A stretch of 64,000 nt of DNA from positions 30,326,197-30,390,196 of the forward strand of contig NC_134509.1 in the NCBI RefSeq assembly GCF_027942865.1, read 5' to 3'. This document shows positions 1 to 12,000 of this stretch, in pieces (the stretch's first letter is position 1; each line of letters starts with the position of its first letter). The translations under genes and the position numbers were made by a program. The stretch comes from Odontesthes bonariensis. Taxonomy: Eukaryota > Chordata > Actinopteri > Atheriniformes > Atherinopsidae. Under the pieces are notes generated by a model, which was given only the letters and a program-made list of their open reading frames with translations, searched no databases and was not told where the DNA came from.

Positions 1-3000
1 AAAAATGAATAGCAGCTACATATGAGATCTAATGTTCTTACAGGATGGCATCAATCCGCCATCACATTACTGTTTTTGATCAAGTCAAAATACAAAACAA
101 CTCATAAAGAAAAAAATCTCAGATATGATTTGTATCCTTCATATTGAGAGGATGTGAAATCAAGCCAATATTTGTTTAGCAGCTAATTAGACCTATTACA
201 CTTATAGGTAACCTTTTCTCATCTATTCCGGCATCAGTGTAACAGTACCCATTTACTGCACTTACTTCCTTCTTTATACTTTTTAACTAACAGGACTGAT
301 CAGCAAATGTGATACTTTTAGATGAATTTCTCGAGCAGCCAGTGAAGGGGTCTCTGAGCTTCTGTGGTGTGCAAATGTCTGTTACATGGACAAATAAAGA
401 GCAGCCTGGAATTAAAACAATACAAATTTCAAAATGACCAGGTGAACTTTAAAGATCCTTTTACAGGGCTGTCATTGGGGACATTTTGTGCTATAGATAA
501 AACATTTATGTATCCAAATATGGCCATATCCAAACACAAAGCAAATGTCCTCCTATAAACAGAATGCATGCATTGCATAGCAGTGTATATCTTCAGGGGA
601 CCAAGGAGCTGCACTAAATATAGCCCTTGCCGAACTCTGCCCCTGTCACTCTCTGTCTCATAAAACACCCACTCACACACACAGTTGTGACATGATACCT
701 CTTCTCTGCTCTACTCCAACCACCTCTCATCTTCATGTATTTTCATGTATTATATGCATTAAAATTGTATTAAGTTATTGCTGGATGACCATGCATCTCT
801 GTGAAATGAGATCGTGCGGGGGAAAAAATAAATAAATAAAACAACCAAAGTACTGATTTCCTCTGTTGTGTATTTACTGTTAAAAAATATAGAAAGTAGC
901 CATATAGAGCAAATCCCTGGCCTGCCACTCAGGGTGAACAAAAGACCAGGGGGCAGTTTTCTGACACCAAGAGAACAAGCAGAAAGACAGACTTGAAAGG
1001 ACAAGAAACAATGAAAGCTGAAAGCTTATTTTCTACTTGACAATTCATCTGTTAGCATCAAAGCTGTTTGTGATGAATCTGCATCTTTGTTGCAAGTATA
1101 CCGCTGCTTTAGAACAGGGTGGGAGGTGAGGAGGGGCAACAGAGAAACAAGGCCTGGACAAAAGAAAGGTCACTGCAGTAGCAGATAAAGCAACAGATGT
1201 TGCCGGGTGGTCATGGTTTTACAGCCCTGGCTGAAGCTCAGGACTTATGAGAATCCCAGAACTGCAGGGATTTCATGTCTGTCAGAAGCCATTTCATCGC
1301 TCAGTCCTTTCCAGAGCAATACGATATGAAATTAAAAATGTTGTGAAAGGCTTTCATGGTTGAAACTGTGACACACTGTGAAGCTTTTTAATTTTGTCCT
1401 TGCAATTCTTTTTGGCATTCTCAGAATCTGAGAGGTTTCTTATGAAGATGTTCAGACGGTTTTGGTCACCTCAAAAGGTGCATTGCAGGAGTCTTGAATC
1501 CTACTTTCAGTTCAAAACTGTGTTGTGTTTGAGAGAGAAACCCATCACATAATAGGCCTAAAAAAATAAGCTGTTCTTCCTCCACATCATAAGTGGCTGG
1601 TGATTTTGCATTTTTATATTTCCTTTCATAATATTGCTTTCTCTACCTAATGATGGCATAAATGAAAATATGCCACTTTACCACTGCAGGCATACATTGT
1701 CTTCCTATAATTTTTCAGTAAAAGGATTACATCAGCACGGTTTATTTGGGGCCAGCTGAGGTTCAAATTGTAATAAACTCTCTTGTCTCTCATGAAAAGA
1801 TAAAGTTTATTACAAAGCCATTGAACCATCAAACTTAAATGCAGGTTATTTACTATCAACATACTTTCATAATCTTGTTAGGCAGTCTGCCTTCATTAAT
1901 CAATATTTGAACTCTGCCTTTTAGTTTTTCAGCATTTTCCATTTGTTCAGCCATACTATAAAAAACACTGACACTTCATTTGTGCCCATAATTGAGGGCT
2001 TCTAATACACTTTATCCATGTCAGAGAAAAAAAAAGAAAAAAAAGAAAAAAAATGTAAATCATGTGCTATTTGAACATCTTTAAATGGAAAAATAAAAGA
2101 ACCACAAATAAAAGAAGAATACATCCACAAGCCAGAGTGAAAGGAGGCTATGCACTGTCAACAAAAGCTTTCTGGAATTAAAACAAAAAAAAAACAAAGA
2201 CATCTCTGTACTGTCCAAACATTGAGCTGCGTCACCTTGACAAGACCGCAGTGCATCACGGGATGATGGAGAAAGAAAACAAGTGCAGATTTAAATATAG
2301 CTATAACACTATCAAAGTTTGATCTAACCATAGTCCAAACCATCAAAGGAGCAAAGAAAGGCTGGAATAAACATATTTTTCTTTAAGAGGTTTTGAGCTC
2401 TTGCCACGAGGGCAATGAAGTCATCACGTTTGGCTGGACATTACTTTTCTCTCTTGGGAGTTTGGGTTCCTTCAAAACAGCTGAGCTCATTAGCTTCAAC
2501 TACCATCAGAGAGAAATTTTAAAAAGCCTCAAGTGGAATCTGGTCAACAATAATCTACCTATAAACCAACGATGAGCTTGCAGGTCATCCTGAGGAAATA
2601 ATCACACAACAACAAACCTTAGCTTATTATCTCACAGATTATCTGTATTGGTTCTAGTTTGTTGAGCAGTAAACGAGACTTGAGCAAGCACTTTGTTTAC
2701 AGGAACACCTTTTCTCTCAGGATAACAAGAACAAGATTTCTGAAGCCTTCTGGTGCTTTTGTGTCGAATTCTCATACTTGTCTTTGCCTACAGAACATGG
2801 CTTCTATGGGAAATTGCCTCAGATGATGAAATTATAGTCAGTACAAAGAGGAAGTTTATAGGTCTAATATTTGCATTTACTGTTATTTTAGACAATGGTC
2901 AGCAGAAACATACATTTCTGAGCCAAGTGTTTGAGGATGCCGATTCAGACAACAAGCATTAAAAGAGTTAGATGGACTCAAAACCAAGTTACCAAGAAAA

Positions 3001-5129
3001 TTGCAGAAAGGATCAATACTGTGGGATAGTGCTCCACTAATGGTTTCATTTTTTATTTCGTAACTCACAGTTGCTGAAGACAATTAGCCTGGCAGTACCA
3101 GAGAAGTGCACAAATACTAATTAGTCTTGAACCTCTCATTTCATGGTCAATTCCCAACAGGCATTATCAGAAGACACAGAACAAAATACATGTGGACACA
3201 ATTACTGTAGATACACCGCCAACCAATGTGAGCTACATAACCAATGATGAAGAACTAACAAATGGAAAAATATGAACAGGCTACAGCGTGATAAAAAAAA
3301 AAAAAAAAAAAAAAGCCGATGTCCTCTAAGATGGATGCGATAGCAGATTCAAAACACAGCTTAACAACATCCGCCTCCGTCTTAGCTGCTAATTGTATGG
3401 TCATGCATCAAATACAACCCATATTAGATGAGATAGTGTGGTTGTACCCGTCCAAGAAAGGCGGGATGAAAATATATTAAAAAGGATGTGAGACCGATGC
3501 ATTCTACCAGTACAGATGGACCAGCTCTAAAACATCTCTTGAACTGGTCAAAAACAGCATAATACTTCAGTTTACACCCTCTTAAAAAAGTCCATTGCAA
3601 CAGAAAGCCTGGAAGCAACAGCTTGTACAAGGACTGAAACCTGTCACTAACGTATACCAACACTTTAAGTGTTGACACATTTGCCCTCAAAGAAGCCGCT
3701 TGACCACCACTTTGGTTGCTCTGAGCCCAACTGAAGTCTGCAGCTCTCTACGAGTTTGTTTAGCTGACTGAATATGAATCAGGTCCCAGAACAGGATTGA
3801 CTCTGGCAGATTAAACCGTCAGGAATCAAAATTACAAGCAATAAAAAACAAAACGAGAAATCCTTGGTCTACCCCAACATGCCAACTCGGTTGGTGTCGA
3901 GAGACAGAGTGACTTTAACTTGATCTGCATAGCAAATCAGCTGAGTGACATGAGTACAAATTGCCTGGCTGTATTACAGTGTCATCTAAATGGTGATCTG
4001 AGACACCCTGATGCAAAAAGGCAGCGAGCAAGGTGTATGAAATAAGACTCCACATGAAAAGTAACCAGGGGACAAGAGACAGATTATTCAAAATGCAGAT
4101 CAAATCAAGAAAAGTGGCTACTGGCGGGCTTGTTTGTTTACAAAACATTAACTTTGCTGTACCATGTAATTTCAAGTGTCATGTTGGATTTTTCTTTTGG
4201 TCACCATGATAAGTGTCAAATGTCAGAGGTGGCGAGGAAGGAAGACCCGGGTGCAGACACAGATTGGAAGCCAGGAGGTTAAATGAAAAGAAAACTATTC
4301 ATTTTTAAACAATAGGCACAGCAACGCCAGATAACCATTTCCAAAAGAAGACTAAAAAACAAAACCCAGGAACTGACAAAAATGACTAGGTACAAGAATG
4401 AACTGGGGAAACAAAACCAAGCAGCACCGGCAACACGGGAGGACAACCTGAAGAGAACAGAGGGTCTGACAAAGGGTGAATGAAACCAGGAGTTTAAATA
4501 CAGAGGAGGGTGATTGGTGAGTGAAGACAGCTGAGGGAAATAACACGGGTGAAGGGAGTGGACTGAAGAGAGACTGAGGAAGTGAGGAAGTGAACAGGAC
4601 TGATACGAGACAGAAAAAACACAAAAAGACACAGATTGTGACAATAAGCACAGTAAAGTCCGATGTCAGAAAGTGCTACATACATCCTCCAATACAATAC
4701 CATCATCACATCCTGCATTTTAAAGTATAGTGCCATTACTAAGATGCCAAACAATTTACTTCTTTCTGTTATCAGCTAATCGGCCAATTATTCTTTGGAT
4801 TAAACATCTCTTGTACCAAAAGTCACAGCATATTTATATCTAGCCATTGCAACTTGCAAAATCCCAATTTAACATATCCAGCCAGCTTGTTTCACCCAAT
4901 TAATATGTCAAAACATATAATATACTAGTATGTACTAGTCTAGACAACTAGGACATTTGGCAGATGTTCTAATTATAAAAGCTAAAACTCAATATCTAAT
5001 CAATGAATGCACTAATTGTTTCATCTTTAATCAAAAGCTTTGAATCACATTTGTATTGATGAGGAACTGAATAAAAATGTGACATCGTAGCTGACCAAGA
5101 CATAGAATATTTCTATATGTATTTTTGTA
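1..5129. other. prkca intron 2, no gene seen
   Basis: AT-rich non-coding sequence inside the long second intron of prkca. No exon with flanking splice sites was recognised on either strand. It contains an A-rich stretch at about 2026-2052, a poly(A) run at about 3293-3314, and at about 4200-4660 a purine-rich segment that looks like an interspersed fish repeat. The short open frames here lack homology I can recognise. Confidence 0.7.
4200..4660. repeat. Probable interspersed repeat, unclassified
   Basis: A purine-rich stretch with many gacaga/gaggaagtga blocks, bounded by sequence such as gaagacccgggtgcagacac on the left and agacacagattgtgacaata on the right. It resembles a common teleost dispersed repeat by general wording, and gives long open frames on the minus strand only because of its composition. 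No clear terminal repeats or target duplication were identified, so class and borders are uncertain. Confidence 0.4.
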
Positions 5130-5133
5130 TTAA

Positions 5134-5890
5134 AGGGGATAGAGAATCAAAATCTTCTTTTTCACGTTTTTGGTGTTAGTTCTGAGTCTCCCCGCTGTGG
5201 GGAGTACACACGGAGTGCCAGCAAGTGTCAGAACCTCTGTTTCAAGTACTCCCCTTTTTTGAATATCCCCCAGAAAAAGTGCCAATCCGTTTTTGTGAAA
5301 AAGTGACGTCACTTTTTCAGCAATCGCCACCCCCCCCACCCCCCCCAAGCCACCCCATTTCAGACACGCCCCTTCGGCGAGAAACAGGAACTGGTGTGCC
5401 TTCCAAGGCTGTGAAAGCGGACTACGATCGTTACATATTCTTCCCCCGGAAAGCAATGTTCGCGATCAATGGCTTTTATTTATTATCCTATGTTACATGT
5501 TTGCACCTTACGCCGTAGCAAATTCCTAGTTAGTGAACACTGTTCACTAACAATGGCAATAAAACGTATTCTGATTCTTATGAGCTTTCTTTTCAGTCAG
5601 TGTATTACTCTATAGCTCTGTTTTCAGTGAGAGCAAGGGCAGCCAATCAAGCAACGGCAACCGAATAGCGCCAACACCTACCTGCATTTCATAATGAGGT
5701 TGCCCGATAAGCTCTGAAACGACGCCAATAAGGGCAAACGACGCATTCTAAACCCAGCATAGTAACAGCTGTTTCAGAGAGCCTTTTAGGGAGGTTCTGA
5801 GCCATTACAGACCCAACCAATTTTTTTGGGGGCTACATATCACATCACAGAACAAGGATTAATGCCCCATTCAACCATTCTCTATCACCT
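5134..5890. mobile_element. TTAA-flanked non-autonomous DNA transposon (Kolobok-like)
   Basis: The left end AGGGGATAGAGAAT follows TTAA at 5130-5133. The right end, read on the other strand, is AGGTGATAGAGAAT and is followed by TTAA at 5891-5894. The ends are thus inverted repeats with one mismatch in 14 and a TTAA target duplication. TTAA duplication with purine-GG termini is typical of the Kolobok superfamily, while piggyBac usually begins CCY, so Kolobok-like is preferred. No transposase is visible in 757 bp. It sits in prkca intron 2. Confidence 0.65.
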
Positions 5891-6789
5891 TTAAATACTA
5901 GGGGGAAAAAAGACCTTGCATATAGAGAAAAGATTAAATGCCATGCAAGTCTGACATATCAAACCTTTTAAATGTAAGCTCACAACACTATGAACTACAC
6001 ATGATGGTGCGATACTGAGCAGCCCAGCCTATTCTTAGAAAAGGGACATTTGCAGGGCTGAAAATTAAATGTCACTCTAGTTACAGAAATGCCACTCTCC
6101 AGTTTATCACTTTGTCTTTTTCAAGTAGTGACTGAGAGACTCGCTGTCTCTGCAGGAGAATTTGACCCTGATTTTATGGAATCTTCAGTTTAATATTTGA
6201 TGGCTGGGCAGATGTTATAAATTGAGGACCTTTCTCTCTGAATAGCTGCAGTGTAACCAATCACCTTCATCTTGATAAAGAAGGATCATTATTTATGCAA
6301 GAGCTCCAGGCCTGGATGTATGATAGGAAAAATAAGGAGTGTTCAGGTGTTGAATGGAAACAGAAAATCTCCAAAGCTGTGTTTGTGCGTCAGACGTGCC
6401 GTCCTTCCACTGGCTCACTTTATCTCCTGTATCAAAAGCTGTGACAGAAACAATGAGACAGAAGGAAAATGACTGTGTTGCTGTGAAAGCAGAGGAGGGG
6501 GCCGACCTACACGCGAACAATAATGTCAGAATGTGAAAAAGCATGTTAGGCAGACTCATTAGGAGGCTGGTTTCAAGTAGGATCTAAAGGTGTCAGAGCA
6601 AGCTGCAGCTCACTTCAATGAGAGGAGATCACATAGAAGTGTGATGTTAGGCTGTTGGCAGTCATGCCCGAGGGAAAAAGATGGATTTACATGTAGACAT
6701 GTCCATGTTCCTGCATGATTTCATATCCAAGACATATGTTCTTAAAGATACACAAGACACTTTGAGTCATCTACATTTAATACATCAGT

Positions 6790-7203
6790 GAGCTCCTGAC
6801 CCAGTATGAACCTTCCAGACCCCTCAGGTCATCTGGATCCGGTCTTCTATCAGTTCCCAGAGTCAGAACCAGACATGGAGAAGCTGCATTCAGCTTCTAT
6901 GCTCCACATGTGTGGAACCAACTCCCAGAAAGCCTCAGATCAGCTGTAACACTCAGTGTATTTAAGTCCAGGTTGAAGACACACCTATTTTCAGCTGCAT
7001 TTGAATAAAGCTCCAAATCTGAAGCTTGAGTTTCAAAACTTAATCACATTTTAACTACTGATTTCATCTATTGTTCTTATTTTTTTCTTTTTTGTTTAAA
7101 ATTTAAATCATGCTTTTTATTTCTACCGTTTTAATGTATCTGTAAAGCACTTTGAATCACGTTGTTGTTGAATTGTGCTATACAAATAATCTTGCCTTGC
7201 CTT
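6790..7203 (+). mobile_element. 3' end of a LINE retrotransposon (truncated)
   Basis: In the frame around 6888-7007 the sequence reads APHVWNQLPESLRSAVTL, then SVFKSRLKTHLFS, then a stop. This is the typical C-terminus of reverse-transcriptase ORFs of fish L2/CR1-type LINEs. It is followed by a 3' tail ending in gctatacaaataatcttgcc and a TTGCC-like short repeat. Only the last part of the ORF and the 3' UTR remain, as expected for a 5'-truncated insertion. It is in prkca intron 2, opposite to the gene. The clade assignment is from memory and not certain. Confidence 0.6.
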
Positions 7204-8248
7204 AACTGTAGTGAGTAATTGTTCAGTTACAACCTCTGCACGTCTCGCGCTCTCTGACACTCAACAGAGGTGTGAATCATTGAGATCAAACTCCTTGCTC
7301 AGTAAAGTGTTTTTCTTCAAGTTTCCAACAGACAGACTGTCTACTGCACCAGCGAACCACTTCAAAAGCTGCAATTCTAATGACATAATTCACGAGACGT
7401 AAATGTCACTGCTTTAACTTGTATTTGACTTTTTAATCCCACATAATCTACCTCTGATAAAAACCGTCACATAGTTACTCAGTCAGAGAACGCTTTCTCA
7501 TTGGAAAAAAAAAAGCACTTAAAAAAAGCACATAAAATACGAGACGGTTAAATGCAAAATTTGCAGAACCCTGATTGTAAATACACTGTGGAGTTTTATA
7601 ACACACAGCAGGTCTCCAATTTGTTTCTGCATCTAGACAAGGACACACAAACCGACTAACAAGAATATAGATGGGGTGATTCATATACTGTCGTTGTGGC
7701 ATTTAAATTCTATCAAGACAGTAACCAGAAACGTATCATCAAGGAAACTAAGATGAAAAAACAAGCAGGAGAGAAAGTTTCCACAAGTCTGAGCTTTTAC
7801 GTGCTCAAACTGCAGTCGACGGGGAATACCACCTTCAAAGACTGCTGGTGATGCTGTGAAACTGTCTATAAGTGCTTTCACATAGGATGCAGCATGTGCT
7901 GCGCTCACTGCAGGGTAGTGGGCATAGCAGGGAGAACATTTCACAAGTTGCAAAACGACCAAATATAAGTCCAAGAAGTACTCTGTTTTCCAGTCATGAT
8001 GCAGACGTGGATGCGGCTGTCAGAGAGAAGCCCTTGTGGCAAGATAGGAGTTCAGAGAGTTTAGGCTCATCCAGGAGCAGCATCAGTATAGTGACTGCTT
8101 CCAGGTCTACCTCAGGCTAAGCTGGGAGCAATTTGATAGCCTGCAGGCAAGAGCTGCACCAAGATTAACAAAAAAGAGAGAAACATCGTTAGGTAGCAGA
8201 CTACTTCATAGAACGTCAGTGACACCTGAGGTGGGTGATTAGTCTATT

Positions 8249-8315
8249 CAAGTCAAGTCACAGTTTATTTCTATAGCACATTTAAAGCAACTTCAGTTGA
8301 CCAAAGAGTGCCCAG
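8249..8315. repeat. Short interspersed-repeat relic
   Basis: The text cagtttatttctatagcaca, followed by a tttaaagcaacttc...gaccaaag segment, resembles a widely dispersed fish repeat tail. Only about 65 bp are recognisable and the class is unknown. Confidence 0.3.
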
Positions 8316-9053
8316 TACTGATTTAGTCAAATTTCCTCAACAGTACCCATTTGGGCTTCAGCTAGCACAGCACATACTTGTTTCCTTTACACTCTTTATG
8401 CCATACTGTTCCCCTCAAGACCTTGTTTTCCTCTGGAGAACTTTCCTTATTAAGAGGCACTTTGTGGATAATGAGCTGATACAAACCAAATTAAACTCCA
8501 ATTACTACTATGATGGTTTGCATTTTAAATCCATTTAAACACCATGCAACAAAAGCATTAATTCATAATATTTGGCCATATGTATATCTGTTTCTATGTC
8601 TGAACTTTACTCAAAATTAGCGACAAACAATTACTTCAGCATCATATTCTTCTGGGCACATAATTTTGATGCACTGTGACCACAATATGAGGCTTAGGAT
8701 GTGAAAGTTTGAAGCCTATGTCCTTGAGTCTGTGATAGTCAGTTTTATTCAGAATTCTATTACGTAATCCTTGCCAGTTATGCATGATTCTTTTCATTAA
8801 ACAGCAGCCAAGAAAAACAGCCAGAGAGACAGTCACAATAAAGTCAGGTATTCACACTTCTCTTTGTCATGATAGCTCAACATTAAATGGAGCCAGAACC
8901 ATCAAAAAGTGAGAAATGGATCAACACCAAGTGCTTTAGCTCAACCTTTTCTATCTGCAGACTTATCAAATCCACTTGACGAAAAACAACAAGAAACACA
9001 TTGCACACTGAACATGTAACACAGAGAGATTTTTGTAAGTTTTTTTTTTTTAC

Positions 9054-9085
9054 CTTGGCACTGGAATCCTTGCTTTCCGAACCCC
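9054..9085 (-). CDS. prkca: prkca coding exon 2 (32-bp micro-exon of C1A)
   Basis: This 32-bp exon supplies the last base of Trp-56, then [10 protein letters not shown] and one base of the next codon. It is bounded by a cacag acceptor and a gtaaaa donor. The sequence and the small size match the second exon of classical PKC genes, where it forms the middle of the C1A finger. It is too short for ordinary ORF detection. Confidence 0.93.
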
Positions 9086-12000
9086 CTGTGAAACGAGAAG
9101 AGATTGAACTGAATAGCTGTTCACTCTTTAAACACAGATAAACACAGTCACAATCAATTCATTAATTCCAAGGACACAGAGTTGTGTATGTCCCTACTGA
9201 ACAAGAGTGTTACAGAGCTTTCACATTTTCATGCCATTTTACCTGATATTACAACAACACACCCAGAGGAAAACGTTTTTCACTTTTAGAGCAGAGACAA
9301 CTTGACTGGCTTTTAATAGGCCTTGACGTGAGCCCAATCCAAGACCCTTTGGATGAATTTCAGTGCAACTGCACTAATATTCTCTGGGCTGAATTGGAGT
9401 TAAACAGTGAGGCATTTTACTGAAAGCCTTCCAGAGGAGCAACAGATATGTGGCCATAGTGATCGACAATCACATTATGGGTATCAGGTTCAGACACACA
9501 CATATATTTTGGCCTGTCATTGTGTTCAATCCCACTGTAATATCAGAAACCACATTAAAGGTCCTATGGCATGAAATTTTCACTTCTTAAGGTTGTTTAA
9601 CATTAATATGAGTTCCCCTAGCCTGCCTGTGGTCCCCCAGTGGCTAAAAATGACTATAGACCTAAACCATGCACTGGAAATTATTCTCCGCCTTTGGAAA
9701 TGTGACCATGCAGATGGCCTGATCAGGAAAGCCGCCGCTTATGACGTGGGCACCGCTTATGACGTGGAGGTTGTTTCCACCCAGAGCCAATAAACTGCCT
9801 TTCCCCGCCCACAGCTCTTTGGCCAGCTCATTGCGCTGTATATCGATGTAAAAAATCTGTTTAGAGCTCCTGCATCAGAACCTCTAAAGCAGGGGTCTTC
9901 AACGTTTTTCAGGCCAGGGACCCCCAAACTGATGGAGAGTTGGAGCAGGGACCCCCCTACTATTTATATGGCATACAATTGTGTTTTATATTTAACGGGG
10001 CCTAGTGCCGTGTATAAACATAGCTACTCTGTTATTGTACATTCAATACTAAGCTATTCAAATAATACACAGGTTAATATATTCATGTTTTTATTTTAAA
10101 CATGTGCAAGGTACAGGGTGGCCGTGCCACTGCCATTTATAAACAAACATGTTGCATACAACACTGAGCCATTCAAATAATCCACAGATTTTAACTTTAA
10201 AAATGCATGTAGGTGGGACAATGAATCCTCAAACAATCTGTGGATGGCACACCTTTGCACACAATTTGTGAGAAAAAACTGTTTGAAGAAAAAAAAATAA
10301 TTTAAAAATCGTCTAATCAACCAAAGATTTCGCGACCCCCCTGCAGTACCTCCGCGGACCCCCTGTTGAAGACCTCTGCTCTAAAGAGCCAGTGGACAGA
10401 TTTTGTTTTTTTCTGGGAAAGTGACGACAGAACCGAAGAGATTTGTGTGTGCGCCAAATATTTCATCTACGAATGTTTTCAGAACTTGGGCCAATACCGA
10501 GCCCAAGGGAGAGCCCAGACACCCTGCGGAGGAAACTCATTTCAGCCGCTTGTATTCGCAATCTCGTTCTCTCGGTCACTACCCACAGCTTGTGACCATA
10601 GGTGAGGGTAGGAACATAGATTGACCGGTAAATCGAGAGCTTTGCCTTCTGGCTCAGCTCATTTTTCACCACGACGGGCCGGTGCAGAGCCCGCATCACT
10701 GCAGACGCCGCACCGATCCGCCTGTCAGTCTCCTGCTCCATTCGTGTCTCACTTGGGGAAGGATCTCATTCCCGAGAGTAAGTAGTTTAACGCTCTATTA
10801 TTGTGTTGCTTTCCTGTATGTACAGTATAGTTACATAGCTTGTTACCACAGGAAAGGGTTTGTATCGTTAGCAGCTAACGTTAGCTAACGGTTAGCTATG
10901 CAGCTAATAGCATCTGCAAGCTCTTATCTCTGTCAACTGGGCTATTGGAGGTGTTTGCATGCCCATGAGATGGTTAGCTCGCTCATTTTAGACCAAAAAC
11001 CCCTACTTCAAGCTTCCTGAAGAAGAATGAATCCGCAAATTCAGTGCATTTCATCAGGATAATGATTAATTCATGGTTCCAGAGTCAAAACGGTCAGTCT
11101 GTCTGTGTCTTTAGCTCTGCAGCTAATAGCTTGGTCACTGTCGCTAATGTAACGGTAAATAGCATGAGGTATGCGAGTGGACACCTCATTTAATGTAACG
11201 CGAGTGTTGTGTACTTATTAGTTGTTTTGATAGCCGTCCTGCTGTTGGTGTTATGGCGCGCACGATATCTGCCTTTCCCCTGATTGAAATGACTCGCGCT
11301 ACGTGCATCTTTGCAAACCAGAGCAATCAGATGAGAATGTCAAAATCCTCACTCCTGCTTTCCCCTTCACGCACGCCTTTTTTGCTGTGCCTTGTGTAGC
11401 ACTTGCTTGATGTTTGACTGTGTTAGGAGAGTTGTTCAGTAACTAGTTCGTCATATTGTCAAAGTAAGCTCATTTCAACAGGTTTCGTTAGTTTTACGGC
11501 ATAGGGCTGCCGTGCCATCTACGTGCCATAGCGATTCACAAAACATTTGCGCAAGGTACCACGGGCGTAAGTAAGGCCACACCCCCACTAAACAGCTCAT
11601 TCTGAGGATCCTAAGGAAAGCTCATTTTTGGGACTAGCTGTAATTCTGCACCAAGGCAGAATTTTGGGGAAAAAAACTCAGATATAGTATTAGGGGACCA
11701 CTAAAGCCTATAAAAATATATAAAAGCCTCCATTTATTTTCATGCCATAGGACCTTTAAATAACCCAGACTGCGTGGAGATGATCTGCTCTTTGAGCTCA
11801 AAAAGAAAAGCAACAAGTGCTATGCCTTTAAGTTTCAGATCATGAAACTTGTTGAGCGTGTGCTTTGCACTGAGGAGTGGCAGTGAGTATTCCACAGGTC
11901 ACTATGTAAACCAGTGAAGCAAGCCAATAAAAGGGCATGAGATCAAACGTCCACTTTAAACGGCAGAAGACGGTAAACATCCGTCTCATCATCATTAAGC

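Larger units (their letters stand above)
9559..11755. mobile_element. TTAA-flanked DNA transposon with nested insertions (Kolobok-like)
   Basis: The left end AGGTCCTATGGCATGAAA follows TTAA at 9555-9558. The right end is its inverted copy and is followed by TTAA at 11756-11759. The inverted match extends at least 18 bp without mismatch. The AGG termini and TTAA duplication suggest Kolobok. Of its 2.2 kb, about 490 bp is a nested hAT element (9890-10378) and about 250 bp a nested LINE fragment, leaving roughly 1.4 kb of original sequence without a recognisable transposase. It lies in prkca intron 1. Confidence 0.7.

Noticed and set aside
4279-4754. Three overlapping minus-strand open frames of up to 121 codons
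   Set aside because: Open because of the purine-rich composition of a repeat; no recognisable protein family, no splice context.
7872-8120. 82-codon plus-strand open frame rich in Ser/Arg
   Set aside because: No flanking splice sites or family resemblance; lies in prkca intron 2.
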